A stretch of DNA of 15,997 bases from DTU064 sp045588245. GTDB taxonomy: Bacteria; Bacillota; Clostridia; Oscillospirales; CAG-272. Positions within the stretch are counted from its first letter, which is position 1; every line of letters starts with the position of its first letter. Position numbers and translations under genes: made by a program. The notes under the pieces are model-generated. The model was given only the letters and a program-made list of their open reading frames with translations. It had not been told where the DNA came from and searched no databases. Of this stretch, positions 7,203 to 14,892 are shown piece after piece. The DNA is taken from positions 1-15,997 of the forward strand of contig JAZNDW010000005.1 of assembly GCA_045588245.1 (NCBI GenBank), read 5' to 3'.

Positions 7203-8501
7203 ATGGAATTACTATTGGAATTAGTAGCAAACTTGTATGATTCTATTATAGGAGTAGTATTTGTTTTAAAATTCAACAAAGGTAATTACAGGGAAAATCG
7301 ATTCACCACACCGGCGATATTATTATGTTTTATTATATCTACAGTATTTTTATTTATCAGTGATTTCTCATTGCTACATACCATACTGATTACTGCTATA
7401 TTATTTGCTTTCTCATTTACTGTTAAACAGCGTTCATTTTTAACTGCAATGATGGGGCCAATAATATTTGAGTTAGTATTAATGCTATCAAGCACACTAT
7501 TAATTCTTTCGATTAGTATTGCCTTTAACACTAATGTTGATGAGTTAGCATCCGGATTGACAATTGAACGTTTCTTAATGCTCTTTTTGAGCAAAGTTAT
7601 ACTTACTTTTATCACAACTTTTTTATTAAAATTCTTCAGACCAGATGGACTGTTTAAGCCAATCGATATAATCCTTTATTTAATTTCTCCTTTAGCGACG
7701 GTAATATCTTTATACACAGTCTCGCTGATATCTTGGACAATGAATGTTGAACGATATTACCATCTGATAATAGTTACAGTTATAAGCCTTGTTGCTACGA
7801 CTGTTCTTACACTATTGTTCTTTTCTAAGTATTCAAAAACCGAAAAAGAAAAAAACGATATTCAGATAATACTTAGAGTTAGTCAAGAAGAAGAAAAAAG
7901 ATATGAAGAAACAGTGAAAATATACAATACTATTAGAGTAATGAAACATGATCTTAAAGAACAACTCGCTTATGCAAAAACAATGTTTAGTCAAGGCAAT
8001 TATGCGGAAGCAGAAGAACACCTCAATAAAATTGAAAAATCCATCTCCGAAACACAAAACATTGTTTATACAGGCAATAATACTATTGACAGCATCATCT
8101 ACTCAAAGATTTCCGCGAATCCCGACGTAAAATTTATAATATCTGGAGTAATCAATAATCTTGAACATATAGAGAAAACAACCATTATTTCATTACTTGG
8201 AAATATGCTTGATAATGCAATAGAAGAAACACAAAATCATGATATAAAATTGATTGAATTAGCTTTTTCTGTTGTTGGCAATTATCAGAACATTACGTGC
8301 AAGAACCCGTCTAACAACGCTCTTTTGAACAATCCGGAATTACATACAACAAAGAAAGACTCTGCAGCGCACGGGTTAGGTATCAAAAGCATGAGGAACG
8401 CTGTATCCGGTTGCGATGGCATGATTGAGTTTTACGAACAAGACGGGTATTTTTATTGCCACGTTGCCATACCGTTATCCTTTACAAATCAATCGAAATA
8501 G
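7203..8501 (+). CDS. agrC: AgrC-like membrane histidine kinase (GHKL, HPK10 type)
   Basis: A 432-residue sensor kinase. The N-terminal half (about 1-210) has six or seven hydrophobic helices and would bind the cyclic peptide outside the cell. Residues about 212-245 are a charged helical linker. The phospho-accepting histidine is H249 in VMKHDLKEQ. The ATP-binding domain shows the N-box LLGNMLDNAIEE (N334, N338) and the G-box AHGLGIKSM (G391, G393). As in other HPK10 kinases, the D-box is not of the classical form. The ribosome binding site GAGGA lies inside the end of agrA, 7 nt before the ATG, so A and C are co-translated. The cognate regulator should be the adjacent AgrA. Confidence 0.94.
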   Translation: MELLLELVANLYDSIIGVVFVLKFNKGNYRENRFTTPAILLCFIISTVFLFISDFSLLHTILITAILFAFSFTVKQRSFLTAMMGPIIFELVLMLSSTLLILSISIAFNTNVDELASGLTIERFLMLFLSKVILTFITTFLLKFFRPDGLFKPIDIILYLISPLATVISLYTVSLISWTMNVERYYHLIIVTVISLVATTVLTLLFFSKYSKTEKEKNDIQIILRVSQEEEKRYEETVKIYNTIRVMKHDLKEQLAYAKTMFSQGNYAEAEEHLNKIEKSISETQNIVYTGNNTIDSIIYSKISANPDVKFIISGVINNLEHIEKTTIISLLGNMLDNAIEETQNHDIKLIELAFSVVGNYQNITCKNPSNNALLNNPELHTTKKDSAAHGLGIKSMRNAVSGCDGMIEFYEQDGYFYCHVAIPLSFTNQSK

Positions 8502-8570
8502 TACAATACTGATCTTAAATAGCTTCTGATTGTCCAATTCAAAATTAGTATTTAACAAAAATAATATACA

Positions 8571-8609
8571 AAATAAAGAAGCGAGTCAGTTTGACTCGCT
8601 TCTTTATTT
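8571..8609. terminator. Strong bidirectional terminator after agrC
   Basis: The arms 8571-8588 and 8592-8609 are perfect complements (18 bp) with a 3-nt loop. The outer stem is A/T-rich on both sides, so it can act for agrAC on the plus strand and for the convergent gene at 8627-9232 on the minus strand. Confidence 0.9.
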
Positions 8610-8626
8610 ATTGCATAATATTTGCA

Positions 8627-9232
8627 TCATTTTATTCTCAAAACATCAGATCTAGTATTTTGGATGTTGTGTTGATCATATTTGAATAAAAACTCCAATT
8701 GTTTGTGGCTTCTATTGCTTTTCAAAGTGTTAATTATTTTATTATTAAAGCTTTTGCGAATTTTTTTATATTCACAATTTACAATTTTGTATGAAGAATC
8801 CAGTAACGATAATTTTTCTAACTCCTTACATACTTCATCTAGTAACATTTCTTTTTCAGCAAATATGACAAATACCAAAGGCAACTTAATACTTTCTATA
8901 TACTGTTTATAATGCTTGTTGAGATTCTTATTTCCTTCTACAGTTTCAAAAACTCCCTCGTTAATAATTTTGTTCATTAATTCTTGATACAGATTTGTAA
9001 TTGTCGCCAGACTAATTGCCCATTGTTTTTTATCAACCTCATTACATGTGTTTATCTGATTTATAAACGCTCTTTCTCTCTCCCCAATATCCAACATATT
9101 AGGAATTATGTTTTCCCACAAGAGTTCTCTCAAATACTCTTTTCTCTTTTTTGATACTTTTCTATAAACCAAACCGGTAATTTTGCTTATTATAAAATGA
9201 ACCAAGAAAAATATGATAATTACACTACACAT
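8627..9232 (-). CDS. Unknown protein with one N-terminal membrane helix
   Basis: A 201-residue protein I do not recognise. Residues 3-20 (SVIIIFFLVHFIISKITG) form a membrane anchor, followed by a basic patch (YRKVSKKRKEYL) that suggests the rest is cytoplasmic. The remainder is Lys/Glu/Asn-rich and mainly helical. No ribosome binding site precedes the ATG at 9232, and an in-frame stop lies six codons further upstream (9250-9248). The start falls exactly where the RHS reading frame begins on the other strand, so the true 5' end may have been lost at that junction. Base composition is AT-rich, like the agr block. Whether it belongs to the quorum-sensing system is unknown. Confidence 0.65.
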   Translation of the reverse strand: MCSVIIIFFLVHFIISKITGLVYRKVSKKRKEYLRELLWENIIPNMLDIGERERAFINQINTCNEVDKKQWAISLATITNLYQELMNKIINEGVFETVEGNKNLNKHYKQYIESIKLPLVFVIFAEKEMLLDEVCKELEKLSLLDSSYKIVNCEYKKIRKSFNNKIINTLKSNRSHKQLEFLFKYDQHNIQNTRSDVLRIK

Positions 9233-12200
9233 TACATATAAAGTGTGTTATGAATTCAATGGCAACAAAGTTGTTTCCGTAAAAGAATATGGATGTGTGA
9301 ACGGATCTTTTACAGAAGGTGCATCCTCTGAATACTCTTATTCTGCTGCATCACGCAGAACTATTGTGAAGACAACAGAAAAGGCGGACACGACAGAAGG
9401 CGAGACTGAAGATAACATTATCAAGACTGTATATACATTTGATGATGATGGCAATGTGATAAGCGAATACGTATATACAGAGGATACGGGCAATGTAGCT
9501 TCTGACAGTGGCGCAAGCGGCATCAATCCTTATGCGAGAGACGGCGGTGCCGGTGTTGTTAGCAATATTAACAACTTGCTTGCGGGACATAATTTCAGGG
9601 ATCTTACGCTTTGGACAGGTATGTCCGGAAACAGTAGCTTTAGTTCGGACCTTTGTGGCATGAGTTCATACCAAAAATTCGGAGCCAATGTTCTTCGTAT
9701 GGAATCGGGTGATTCATCATGTGTAGACAACGGTATATATCAGACTACCATTACGCTTCCCGCAGGTCCGTATACGTTTTCTGCGTATTGCCGTGTATTC
9801 ACAGCTTTTACAGGATCGGAAAATACAGGAGCATATATACGCGTAACCGATGCTTCGGGAAATACACTTGCAGAGAGTGAACGTATTTCTGCGATTGATT
9901 CCGATTATGTGCGTCTTATTGCACCTTTTGATCTTGCGACAGAACAGGTCGTTAATGTGCATTTGCTTGTTACTGGCACGGGCGGTGTTTGCTTCACAGC
10001 GCCTCAGCTTGAAAACAATCCTTATGCTAACGCATACAATATGCTTGAAAACGGCAACTTTGAGCGCGGTATGGATAGATGGTCCGGAAGCCGTGCAGCA
10101 TGTTCGGATGCGTTCTACTTCAACATGGGCCATTCACTTACTATGCCGGGATATCTCGAATCAAAAAACGTGGTGTGTCAGGATGTTTATGTCAAAACAG
10201 GTGCCGGCACGAGAGAAACATTTACGCTTTCCGGATGGGCAAAAGGATATGGTATACCCAATCATGAAAGAGAAAATGCCAATCTTCCGACGTTCAGACT
10301 GCGTGCAGACATCAAATACAGCGGAAGTTCTGAATATGAAACCGGACATTATGCCGAGTTTTCTCCCTGCACAGACGAGTGGCAGCTTGCATCGATTCAG
10401 TTTACAAAAAATGAGTACAAGTCGATAGAACACATTCGTGTATGCTGTGATTATGATTACAACTACGGAACGGTATACTTCGACGATATCCAGCTTGTAC
10501 GTGACAGCATTGAAACGGGTCTTTCGGCAAGTGATTTCACCGGTAATGTTGACGAGGACGTCATTGATGATACAGATTCGACGGAAACCATCGACTCGCC
10601 TGAATTCGAAGAAGCTATCGATGCTTACGGCAATACTCTTACCGAGACCACCTTTACTGACGGTGAGTTTGGCACGATCTACCGCTCGTTCGGATATTCT
10701 TCTAACGGCAACGATCTTATTCGCGAAACCGATGCGAGAGGTGAGGAGACTACCTACACTGTTGACGCAGAAACCTCACGACACGAAGAGATCACGGACC
10801 GTTGCGGTAATAAGACTGCGTATGAATATGATGCAGCAGGCAGAACGACGAAGGTAACGAGTAAGAATTCGAGTGGTGCGGAGCTTGCCCACGTTTCCTA
10901 TGCGTATGACACGTTTGACAATATGGCGTCGATCACACGCGGTGACGGAATGAAATATGCGCTTAACTACAATGCATACCACAATCTTGAGTCGATCGGC
11001 ATCAACGGAAAAACTGAAAATCTTGTGGCTTACACGTACAAGAACGGTAACGGCAGGTTGAAAGAGATCACATACGCCAACGGCGACAAGATGAAGGCGA
11101 CGTACAACTCGATCGGTCAGCTTGTGACGGAAAAATGGTATAACTCGGCAAACACGCTCGTCGCTCACTACAAATACGTATACGACGGTCAGGGCAATAT
11201 CGTCCGTTCTATTGACATCAAAAACAATAAAGAGTATAATTATGTATACGAGGAAGGCAGAATCGTTCGATCTTCCGAATGTGACGTTACACTTGATGCG
11301 AATGAGTTTGTAACGGCAAAAACGCTTGTAAATTCGCTTATTTACGTTTACAACAGTGACGGTGAACTGAAGCAAAAGCGCATCATTCCGGCGAATGGAG
11401 ATGAGTTTGTCGTATACTACGACAACACCGACGATAACACGGTTGTCAAGTTCTGTGCGGGTGGCAAAACAATCACCTCCCATAGCAAGACCGACTCCTT
11501 CGGTCGCAAGATATTTGACGAGCTTCAGCTCGGAACCGGATTTGTATCTCGACAGTTCAGCTATTATGCAGGTGAGTTCACCGAGGAACACAAGGCGAAC
11601 GAAAAGCTGAAATCGTCGGCGACGACGCAGCTTGTGAGCCGGATCGTGCTTTCGGACGGTCGCACCATTTCGTATGAATACGACGCGGAAGAACGCATCA
11701 CGAAGGTGACCGACAACGTTGACGGTGTGACCGAGTATACTTACGACGCGCTCGGACAGCTTCTTACGGAAAAACACGACGGTACGGTTGTCAATACGAT
11801 GACGTACGACAACTACGGCAATATCGTAAGCAAGAACGGCGTAACATACACATACGGCGACAGCGTTTGGCGCGACAAGCTGACAAAGTACGGTTCCGCT
11901 ACGATCACCTACGATGCACAGGGTAACCCGCTCTCTTATTTCGGCTACACGCTGACTTGGGAAAAGGGACGACAGCTCAAGAAATTTGGCAACAACACAT
12001 ACACCTACAATGCAAACGGTATCAGAACGAGCAAGACGGTGAACGGTGTTAAGCACACATATGAGCTTGATGGCACGAAGATTCTTCGTGAAGTTTGGGG
12101 CAATAACACGCTTGTTCCGCTTTATGACAATGAAGATTCTGTCTGCGGTATTCTCTACAATAATATGCCCTTCTATTTTCTGAAGAATCTTCAGGGCGAC

Positions 12201-13145
12201 ATCATTGCTATCGTTGATAAAGATGCTCAGACCGTAGCGAGATACTCTTACGATGCGTGGGGTGCTGTCACCAATGCTGTAACCTACACCGACCTTACCA
12301 ATGGTGTAGAGATTGCAACCATCAACCCCTTCCGCTATCGTGGATATGTGTACGACTCCGAGACGGGCTTCTACTATGTATCCAGCCGTTATTACGACCC
12401 TGAGATCGGTCGGTGGATTAATGCAGATAATCAGCTCTCAACAGGTAGTGATTTAACAGGAATGAATTTGTTTGCTTACTGTGGCAACAATCCTGTTAAT
12501 CGAATTGATCCTACTGGAGAAGCGTGGTGGCATTGGGCGCTTGGTGCAGCAGTTGTGGCCGTAGCCGCAGTTGCTACTGTAGTTACTTGTGGAGGTTTTG
12601 CCGCCGCAGCAACAGCAGTGTGTATGGTTGGCAGTGGTGTTGCAGCCGCTACGACCGCATCGACAGTTGCCGCCGGAGCATTTATAGGGTCGGCAACGGT
12701 TTATGGTATGGCTGTCTTGTCTGCTGCTTCCACTTCAAACTCCGTGCAAGAATTCAATGACCAAGGGAACTGGGGCACAGTAGCAGCAACGGCTTTCGGT
12801 GGACTAACGGGCGGATATGATGGATATACAATGTCTAAAGCACAAACGCCGACAAGCACTCCGACAGGGAAAGGTACACAAAATCCAAAAGTAAAAGCAG
12901 CGGTTCAAAAAGGCCAAGCAATGCACAAACAGATGGATTATGGACCTGGAGTTTTAAAAGAGCAAACAATTGCACCTGGCTGTAGGGTTGATGGAATAGA
13001 TTTTAACAATCGTATTATATATGAATTAAAACCCAACAATCCACAAGCTATTGCGCGAGGAATGAGTCAGCTCAATAGATATACATCAGCTGCAAGTCAA
13101 CAGTTTGGTGGAACATGGACGGGTGTGCTTAAGTTGTATGATTAG
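9213..13145 (+). CDS. RHS/YD-repeat protein with C-terminal PD-(D/E)XK nuclease-like toxin, probably 5'-truncated
   Basis: A 1310-residue polymorphic toxin. Residues about 115-430 contain two beta-sandwich modules of the carbohydrate-binding type (NMLENGNFERGMDRW at about 274; YFDDIQLV near 422). Residues about 490-1030 hold YD repeats (YDAAGRTTKVT, YDALGQLLTE). The RHS core ends with INPFRYRGYVYDSETGFYY near 1038, YYDPEIGRW near 1061 and DPTGEAWW near 1099. A Gly/Ala-rich hydrophobic stretch follows (about 1105-1180). The tail (about 1223-1310) has D1260/D1263 in RVDGID, E1271-L-K1273 in YELKP and Q1286 in SQLNRY, the pattern of a restriction-endonuclease-fold toxin that would cut nucleic acid in rival cells. 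There is no signal peptide and no ribosome binding site at 9213, so the N-terminal secretion part is probably missing. The immunity gene follows after 11 nt. Confidence 0.9.
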   Translation: MIITLHITYKVCYEFNGNKVVSVKEYGCVNGSFTEGASSEYSYSAASRRTIVKTTEKADTTEGETEDNIIKTVYTFDDDGNVISEYVYTEDTGNVASDSGASGINPYARDGGAGVVSNINNLLAGHNFRDLTLWTGMSGNSSFSSDLCGMSSYQKFGANVLRMESGDSSCVDNGIYQTTITLPAGPYTFSAYCRVFTAFTGSENTGAYIRVTDASGNTLAESERISAIDSDYVRLIAPFDLATEQVVNVHLLVTGTGGVCFTAPQLENNPYANAYNMLENGNFERGMDRWSGSRAACSDAFYFNMGHSLTMPGYLESKNVVCQDVYVKTGAGTRETFTLSGWAKGYGIPNHERENANLPTFRLRADIKYSGSSEYETGHYAEFSPCTDEWQLASIQFTKNEYKSIEHIRVCCDYDYNYGTVYFDDIQLVRDSIETGLSASDFTGNVDEDVIDDTDSTETIDSPEFEEAIDAYGNTLTETTFTDGEFGTIYRSFGYSSNGNDLIRETDARGEETTYTVDAETSRHEEITDRCGNKTAYEYDAAGRTTKVTSKNSSGAELAHVSYAYDTFDNMASITRGDGMKYALNYNAYHNLESIGINGKTENLVAYTYKNGNGRLKEITYANGDKMKATYNSIGQLVTEKWYNSANTLVAHYKYVYDGQGNIVRSIDIKNNKEYNYVYEEGRIVRSSECDVTLDANEFVTAKTLVNSLIYVYNSDGELKQKRIIPANGDEFVVYYDNTDDNTVVKFCAGGKTITSHSKTDSFGRKIFDELQLGTGFVSRQFSYYAGEFTEEHKANEKLKSSATTQLVSRIVLSDGRTISYEYDAEERITKVTDNVDGVTEYTYDALGQLLTEKHDGTVVNTMTYDNYGNIVSKNGVTYTYGDSVWRDKLTKYGSATITYDAQGNPLSYFGYTLTWEKGRQLKKFGNNTYTYNANGIRTSKTVNGVKHTYELDGTKILREVWGNNTLVPLYDNEDSVCGILYNNMPFYFLKNLQGDIIAIVDKDAQTVARYSYDAWGAVTNAVTYTDLTNGVEIATINPFRYRGYVYDSETGFYYVSSRYYDPEIGRWINADNQLSTGSDLTGMNLFAYCGNNPVNRIDPTGEAWWHWALGAAVVAVAAVATVVTCGGFAAAATAVCMVGSGVAAATTASTVAAGAFIGSATVYGMAVLSAASTSNSVQEFNDQGNWGTVAATAFGGLTGGYDGYTMSKAQTPTSTPTGKGTQNPKVKAAVQKGQAMHKQMDYGPGVLKEQTIAPGCRVDGIDFNNRIIYELKPNNPQAIARGMSQLNRYTSAASQQFGGTWTGVLKLYD
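11175..12070 (+). repeat. RHS core segment duplicated at 14893-15788
   Basis: This 896-bp part of the RHS gene (residues about 655-952) aligns without net gaps, at a constant offset of 3718, to 14893-15788. By hand I count roughly 70 differences, about 92% identity. Differences cluster at the two ends and in short patches. Confidence 0.95.
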
Positions 13146-13156
13146 AGGTGAAATAA

Positions 13157-13567
13157 ATGATACGTAATCATAATGAATATTTAAATTATATGTTACCTAA
13201 CAACTGGTGTGCTGAAGAGGATACAGACAATCTTCTTCTGTATAATCCAAGTGGTAATGGTGCGATAACAATATCTTTTTTTAGCGTTTTAAATACGGAA
13301 GAATCTTTGGATGAGCAGATAAGCATATTGGCCAAAAGATTCATTGATAAAAACAATATAAATCTGCATACTCCTTTAGTACTTTTTAATAGAGATGGCA
13401 AAACAATTTTGTACGGAACAGGCACAACATCCGATGGTTGGTTTATAAAGTTATGGGTTGTTGCTAAACACCCTAAAATAGTGTTTGCCACATATCAAAG
13501 CGAACGAAAAAGTACGGAAGTGAAAGTATGTGATTCGATTATTGATAGCTTTCAGTTCGCATTCTAG
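13157..13567 (+). CDS. Probable immunity protein for the RHS nuclease toxin
   Basis: A 136-residue soluble protein with no signal or membrane helix. It follows the toxin by 11 nt, with GAGGTG 6 nt before its ATG. It alternates beta strands and helices: an N-terminal LNYMLPNNW, a strand GAITISFF, a helix LDEQISILAKRFI, and a C-terminal half with WFIKLWVVAKHPKIVFATY and a final helix SIIDSFQF. The layout recalls small PsbP/DcrB-like alpha-beta proteins. I do not recognise a specific immunity family; the function is inferred from its position directly after the toxin tail, the standard place for the cognate antidote. It should bind and block the nuclease domain in the cytoplasm. Confidence 0.75.
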   Translation: MIRNHNEYLNYMLPNNWCAEEDTDNLLLYNPSGNGAITISFFSVLNTEESLDEQISILAKRFIDKNNINLHTPLVLFNRDGKTILYGTGTTSDGWFIKLWVVAKHPKIVFATYQSERKSTEVKVCDSIIDSFQFAF

Positions 13568-13745
13568 TTGTTGCGTTATTTGAACAAAAAGGTTTCAGGA
13601 ATATTCCTGACAAGTCTGTGTTTGGGTGACCAAACGCGATGCTTGCTGGTACATAACAACACCGTTCTTCTTTTTCGGCAAGTACACTCCGAAAAACAGT
13701 ATTCCGGAGGGGGATAACCCCGCCGGGATACTTGACAGAGCTCGG
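13568..13745 (+). other. Hairpin-rich intergenic segment between two toxin-immunity modules
   Basis: No credible gene is seen. Successive dyads are: TCAGGAATATTCCTGA (13595-13610); a stem 13617-13625/13630-13638 with a GTGA tetraloop (6 Watson-Crick pairs, then 3 more with two wobbles); TTTTTCGG/CCGAAAAA (13671-13678, 13689-13696); a 14-position stem 13699-13712/13718-13731 with one mismatch and one wobble; and the palindrome CTCGGCCGAG (13741-13750) at the edge of the next RHS fragment. It may be a structured RNA, a mobile palindromic element or a recombination target. Confidence 0.5.
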
Positions 13746-13756
13746 CCGAGATTGGG

Positions 13757-14434
13757 TTGTATTATCTCCAAAGTAGATATTATGACGCAAGTGTTGGAAG
13801 ATTCATCAACTGTGATGCTGTTGATTGCTTAATCAATGGAGAAACAGCAAACAAGCTGAATGAGTTTGCATATTGTGAAAATGATCCGGTTGATAATGAT
13901 GATCCGAACGGAATGTGGATTCAATATGTCATTGGTGCAGCAATTGGTGGAATACTTAACGTAGTTTTCTATGTTATTGATTGCGCGATTACTAAGGTTA
14001 AGGTTAATGTATGGAAAGCCCTTCTAAATTTCCTTAATGGAGCAGTTAATGGTTTAATTGCCGCAACCGGAGCTGCGCTGATTTGGCAGATTGTTGCAGG
14101 AATTGCAAGCGGCTTGGTTTCACTATTTATCGGTGCTTCAAAACCCACCCTTGAAGATTTAATCATTGCGGTAATATGCGGTATCCTCTCTGGAATTCTT
14201 GCAGGCACGCTTCCCAAAGGAGCTAACAAACACATCAATTATCTTATGAAAAATTTCGGAAAGAAAGTTAAGGCGAGCATTTTCAAATCCGGCTTTGGCA
14301 AAAATCTTATGAAGGCGGCCAAATACGTCTTCAAAAATAGCAAAAAACTGCTTTGGAAATTTATCAAGTCTTACTGCATTCCCAATACGCTGATTAGCGC
14401 AACCCCCAGAATTAAGGCAGCGTTAGGCGTATAA
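13757..14434 (+). CDS. Orphan RHS C-terminal tip with hydrophobic toxin-like tail
   Basis: A 225-residue frame that begins inside RHS core sequence: YYLQSRYYDASVGRFINCD (2-20) and FAYCENDPVDNDDPNGMW (37-54) correspond to YYVSSRYYDPEIGRWINAD and DPTGEAWW of the full RHS gene. RHS similarity reaches back to about 13745 (EIG before the TTG), but an in-frame stop at 13733-13735 closes the frame, and no ribosome binding site supports the TTG at 13757. It is thus a displaced C-terminal module, probably silent unless recombined onto an RHS core. After the core come Gly/Ala-rich hydrophobic helices (about 55-150), then a strongly basic tail (KKVKASIFKSGFGKNLMKAA). A membrane-active toxin is possible; the toxin class is not recognised. 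Confidence 0.7.
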   Translation: MYYLQSRYYDASVGRFINCDAVDCLINGETANKLNEFAYCENDPVDNDDPNGMWIQYVIGAAIGGILNVVFYVIDCAITKVKVNVWKALLNFLNGAVNGLIAATGAALIWQIVAGIASGLVSLFIGASKPTLEDLIIAVICGILSGILAGTLPKGANKHINYLMKNFGKKVKASIFKSGFGKNLMKAAKYVFKNSKKLLWKFIKSYCIPNTLISATPRIKAALGV

Positions 14435-14456
14435 ATTCTTGTTTTAGAGGTGTTTA

Positions 14457-14855
14457 ATGGAACAGTCCACTGCTTATCTTATTATGATTTTATTTCCAGT
14501 CATACCGTGGTTTTTAAAGCTTACAATATCGTATAATATACGCTATAAAACGCCAAAGGTAAATGTCGAAAAACACTATAAGATAAACAAAGCTTCTTTT
14601 ATAAAAAAATATTTTTATTTGGATTTAAAAAACCGCCTCAACCCCACCATATTTTACAGCAATCTGGTAATCGGGTGTATACTGTTGCTAAGCATACTGG
14701 TGTCGTTAGTTTATTTATTATTGGCAGTCTGCAAATATACACTTTCGGTCTTTGTCTTGCAATACATTGCCACATATAGTACAATAGTATTGACTGTTTT
14801 ACTTTTGATATTTGGTACCATAGAAATGCTTGACGATAGAATAAGAAAAAAATGA
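14457..14855 (+). CDS. Small membrane protein, probable immunity protein of the orphan RHS tip
   Basis: A 132-residue protein with about three membrane helices (5-24, 69-92, 97-121), a basic loop between the first and second (YKINKASFIKKYFYLDLKNR), and a charged C-terminal end (DDRIRKK). GAGGTG lies 4 nt before the ATG; the immunity gene at 13157 has the same AGAGGTG box. It starts 22 nt after the RHS tip and is followed at once by a terminator. A membrane-located antidote would fit a membrane-acting toxin. I do not recognise the family; the role is inferred from position and topology. Confidence 0.7.
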   Translation: MEQSTAYLIMILFPVIPWFLKLTISYNIRYKTPKVNVEKHYKINKASFIKKYFYLDLKNRLNPTIFYSNLVIGCILLLSILVSLVYLLLAVCKYTLSVFVLQYIATYSTIVLTVLLLIFGTIEMLDDRIRKK

Positions 14856-14860
14856 TCTTT

Positions 14861-14891
14861 CTCCGCACTTCAATTGAGGTGCGGAGTTTTT
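14861..14891 (+). terminator. Strong intrinsic terminator
   Basis: The stem CTCCGCACTTCA (14861-14872) pairs with TGAGGTGCGGAG (14875-14886), 12 pairs with one T-G wobble, followed by TTTTT (14887-14891). It begins 5 nt after the stop of the membrane protein gene. The duplicated RHS segment starts 1 nt after the T tract. Confidence 0.93.
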
Positions 14892-14892
14892 C

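Noticed and set aside
10776..12056. A long open frame on the minus strand (426 codons) antisense to the RHS gene.
   Set aside because: It mirrors YD-repeat codons, has no ribosome binding site and no recognisable domain; the plus frame is clearly the gene.
13258..13265. An exact TGGTGCGA, reverse complement of the predicted AgrA repeat.
   Set aside because: It is a single copy inside the immunity gene, with no partner 21 bp away and no -10 box at the right distance.
13539..13790. An 83-codon minus-strand frame and a 68-codon plus-strand frame (13626-13832) across the hairpin segment.
   Set aside because: No ribosome binding site or recognisable domain; the frames overlap hairpins and RHS sequence, so I treat the segment as non-coding.
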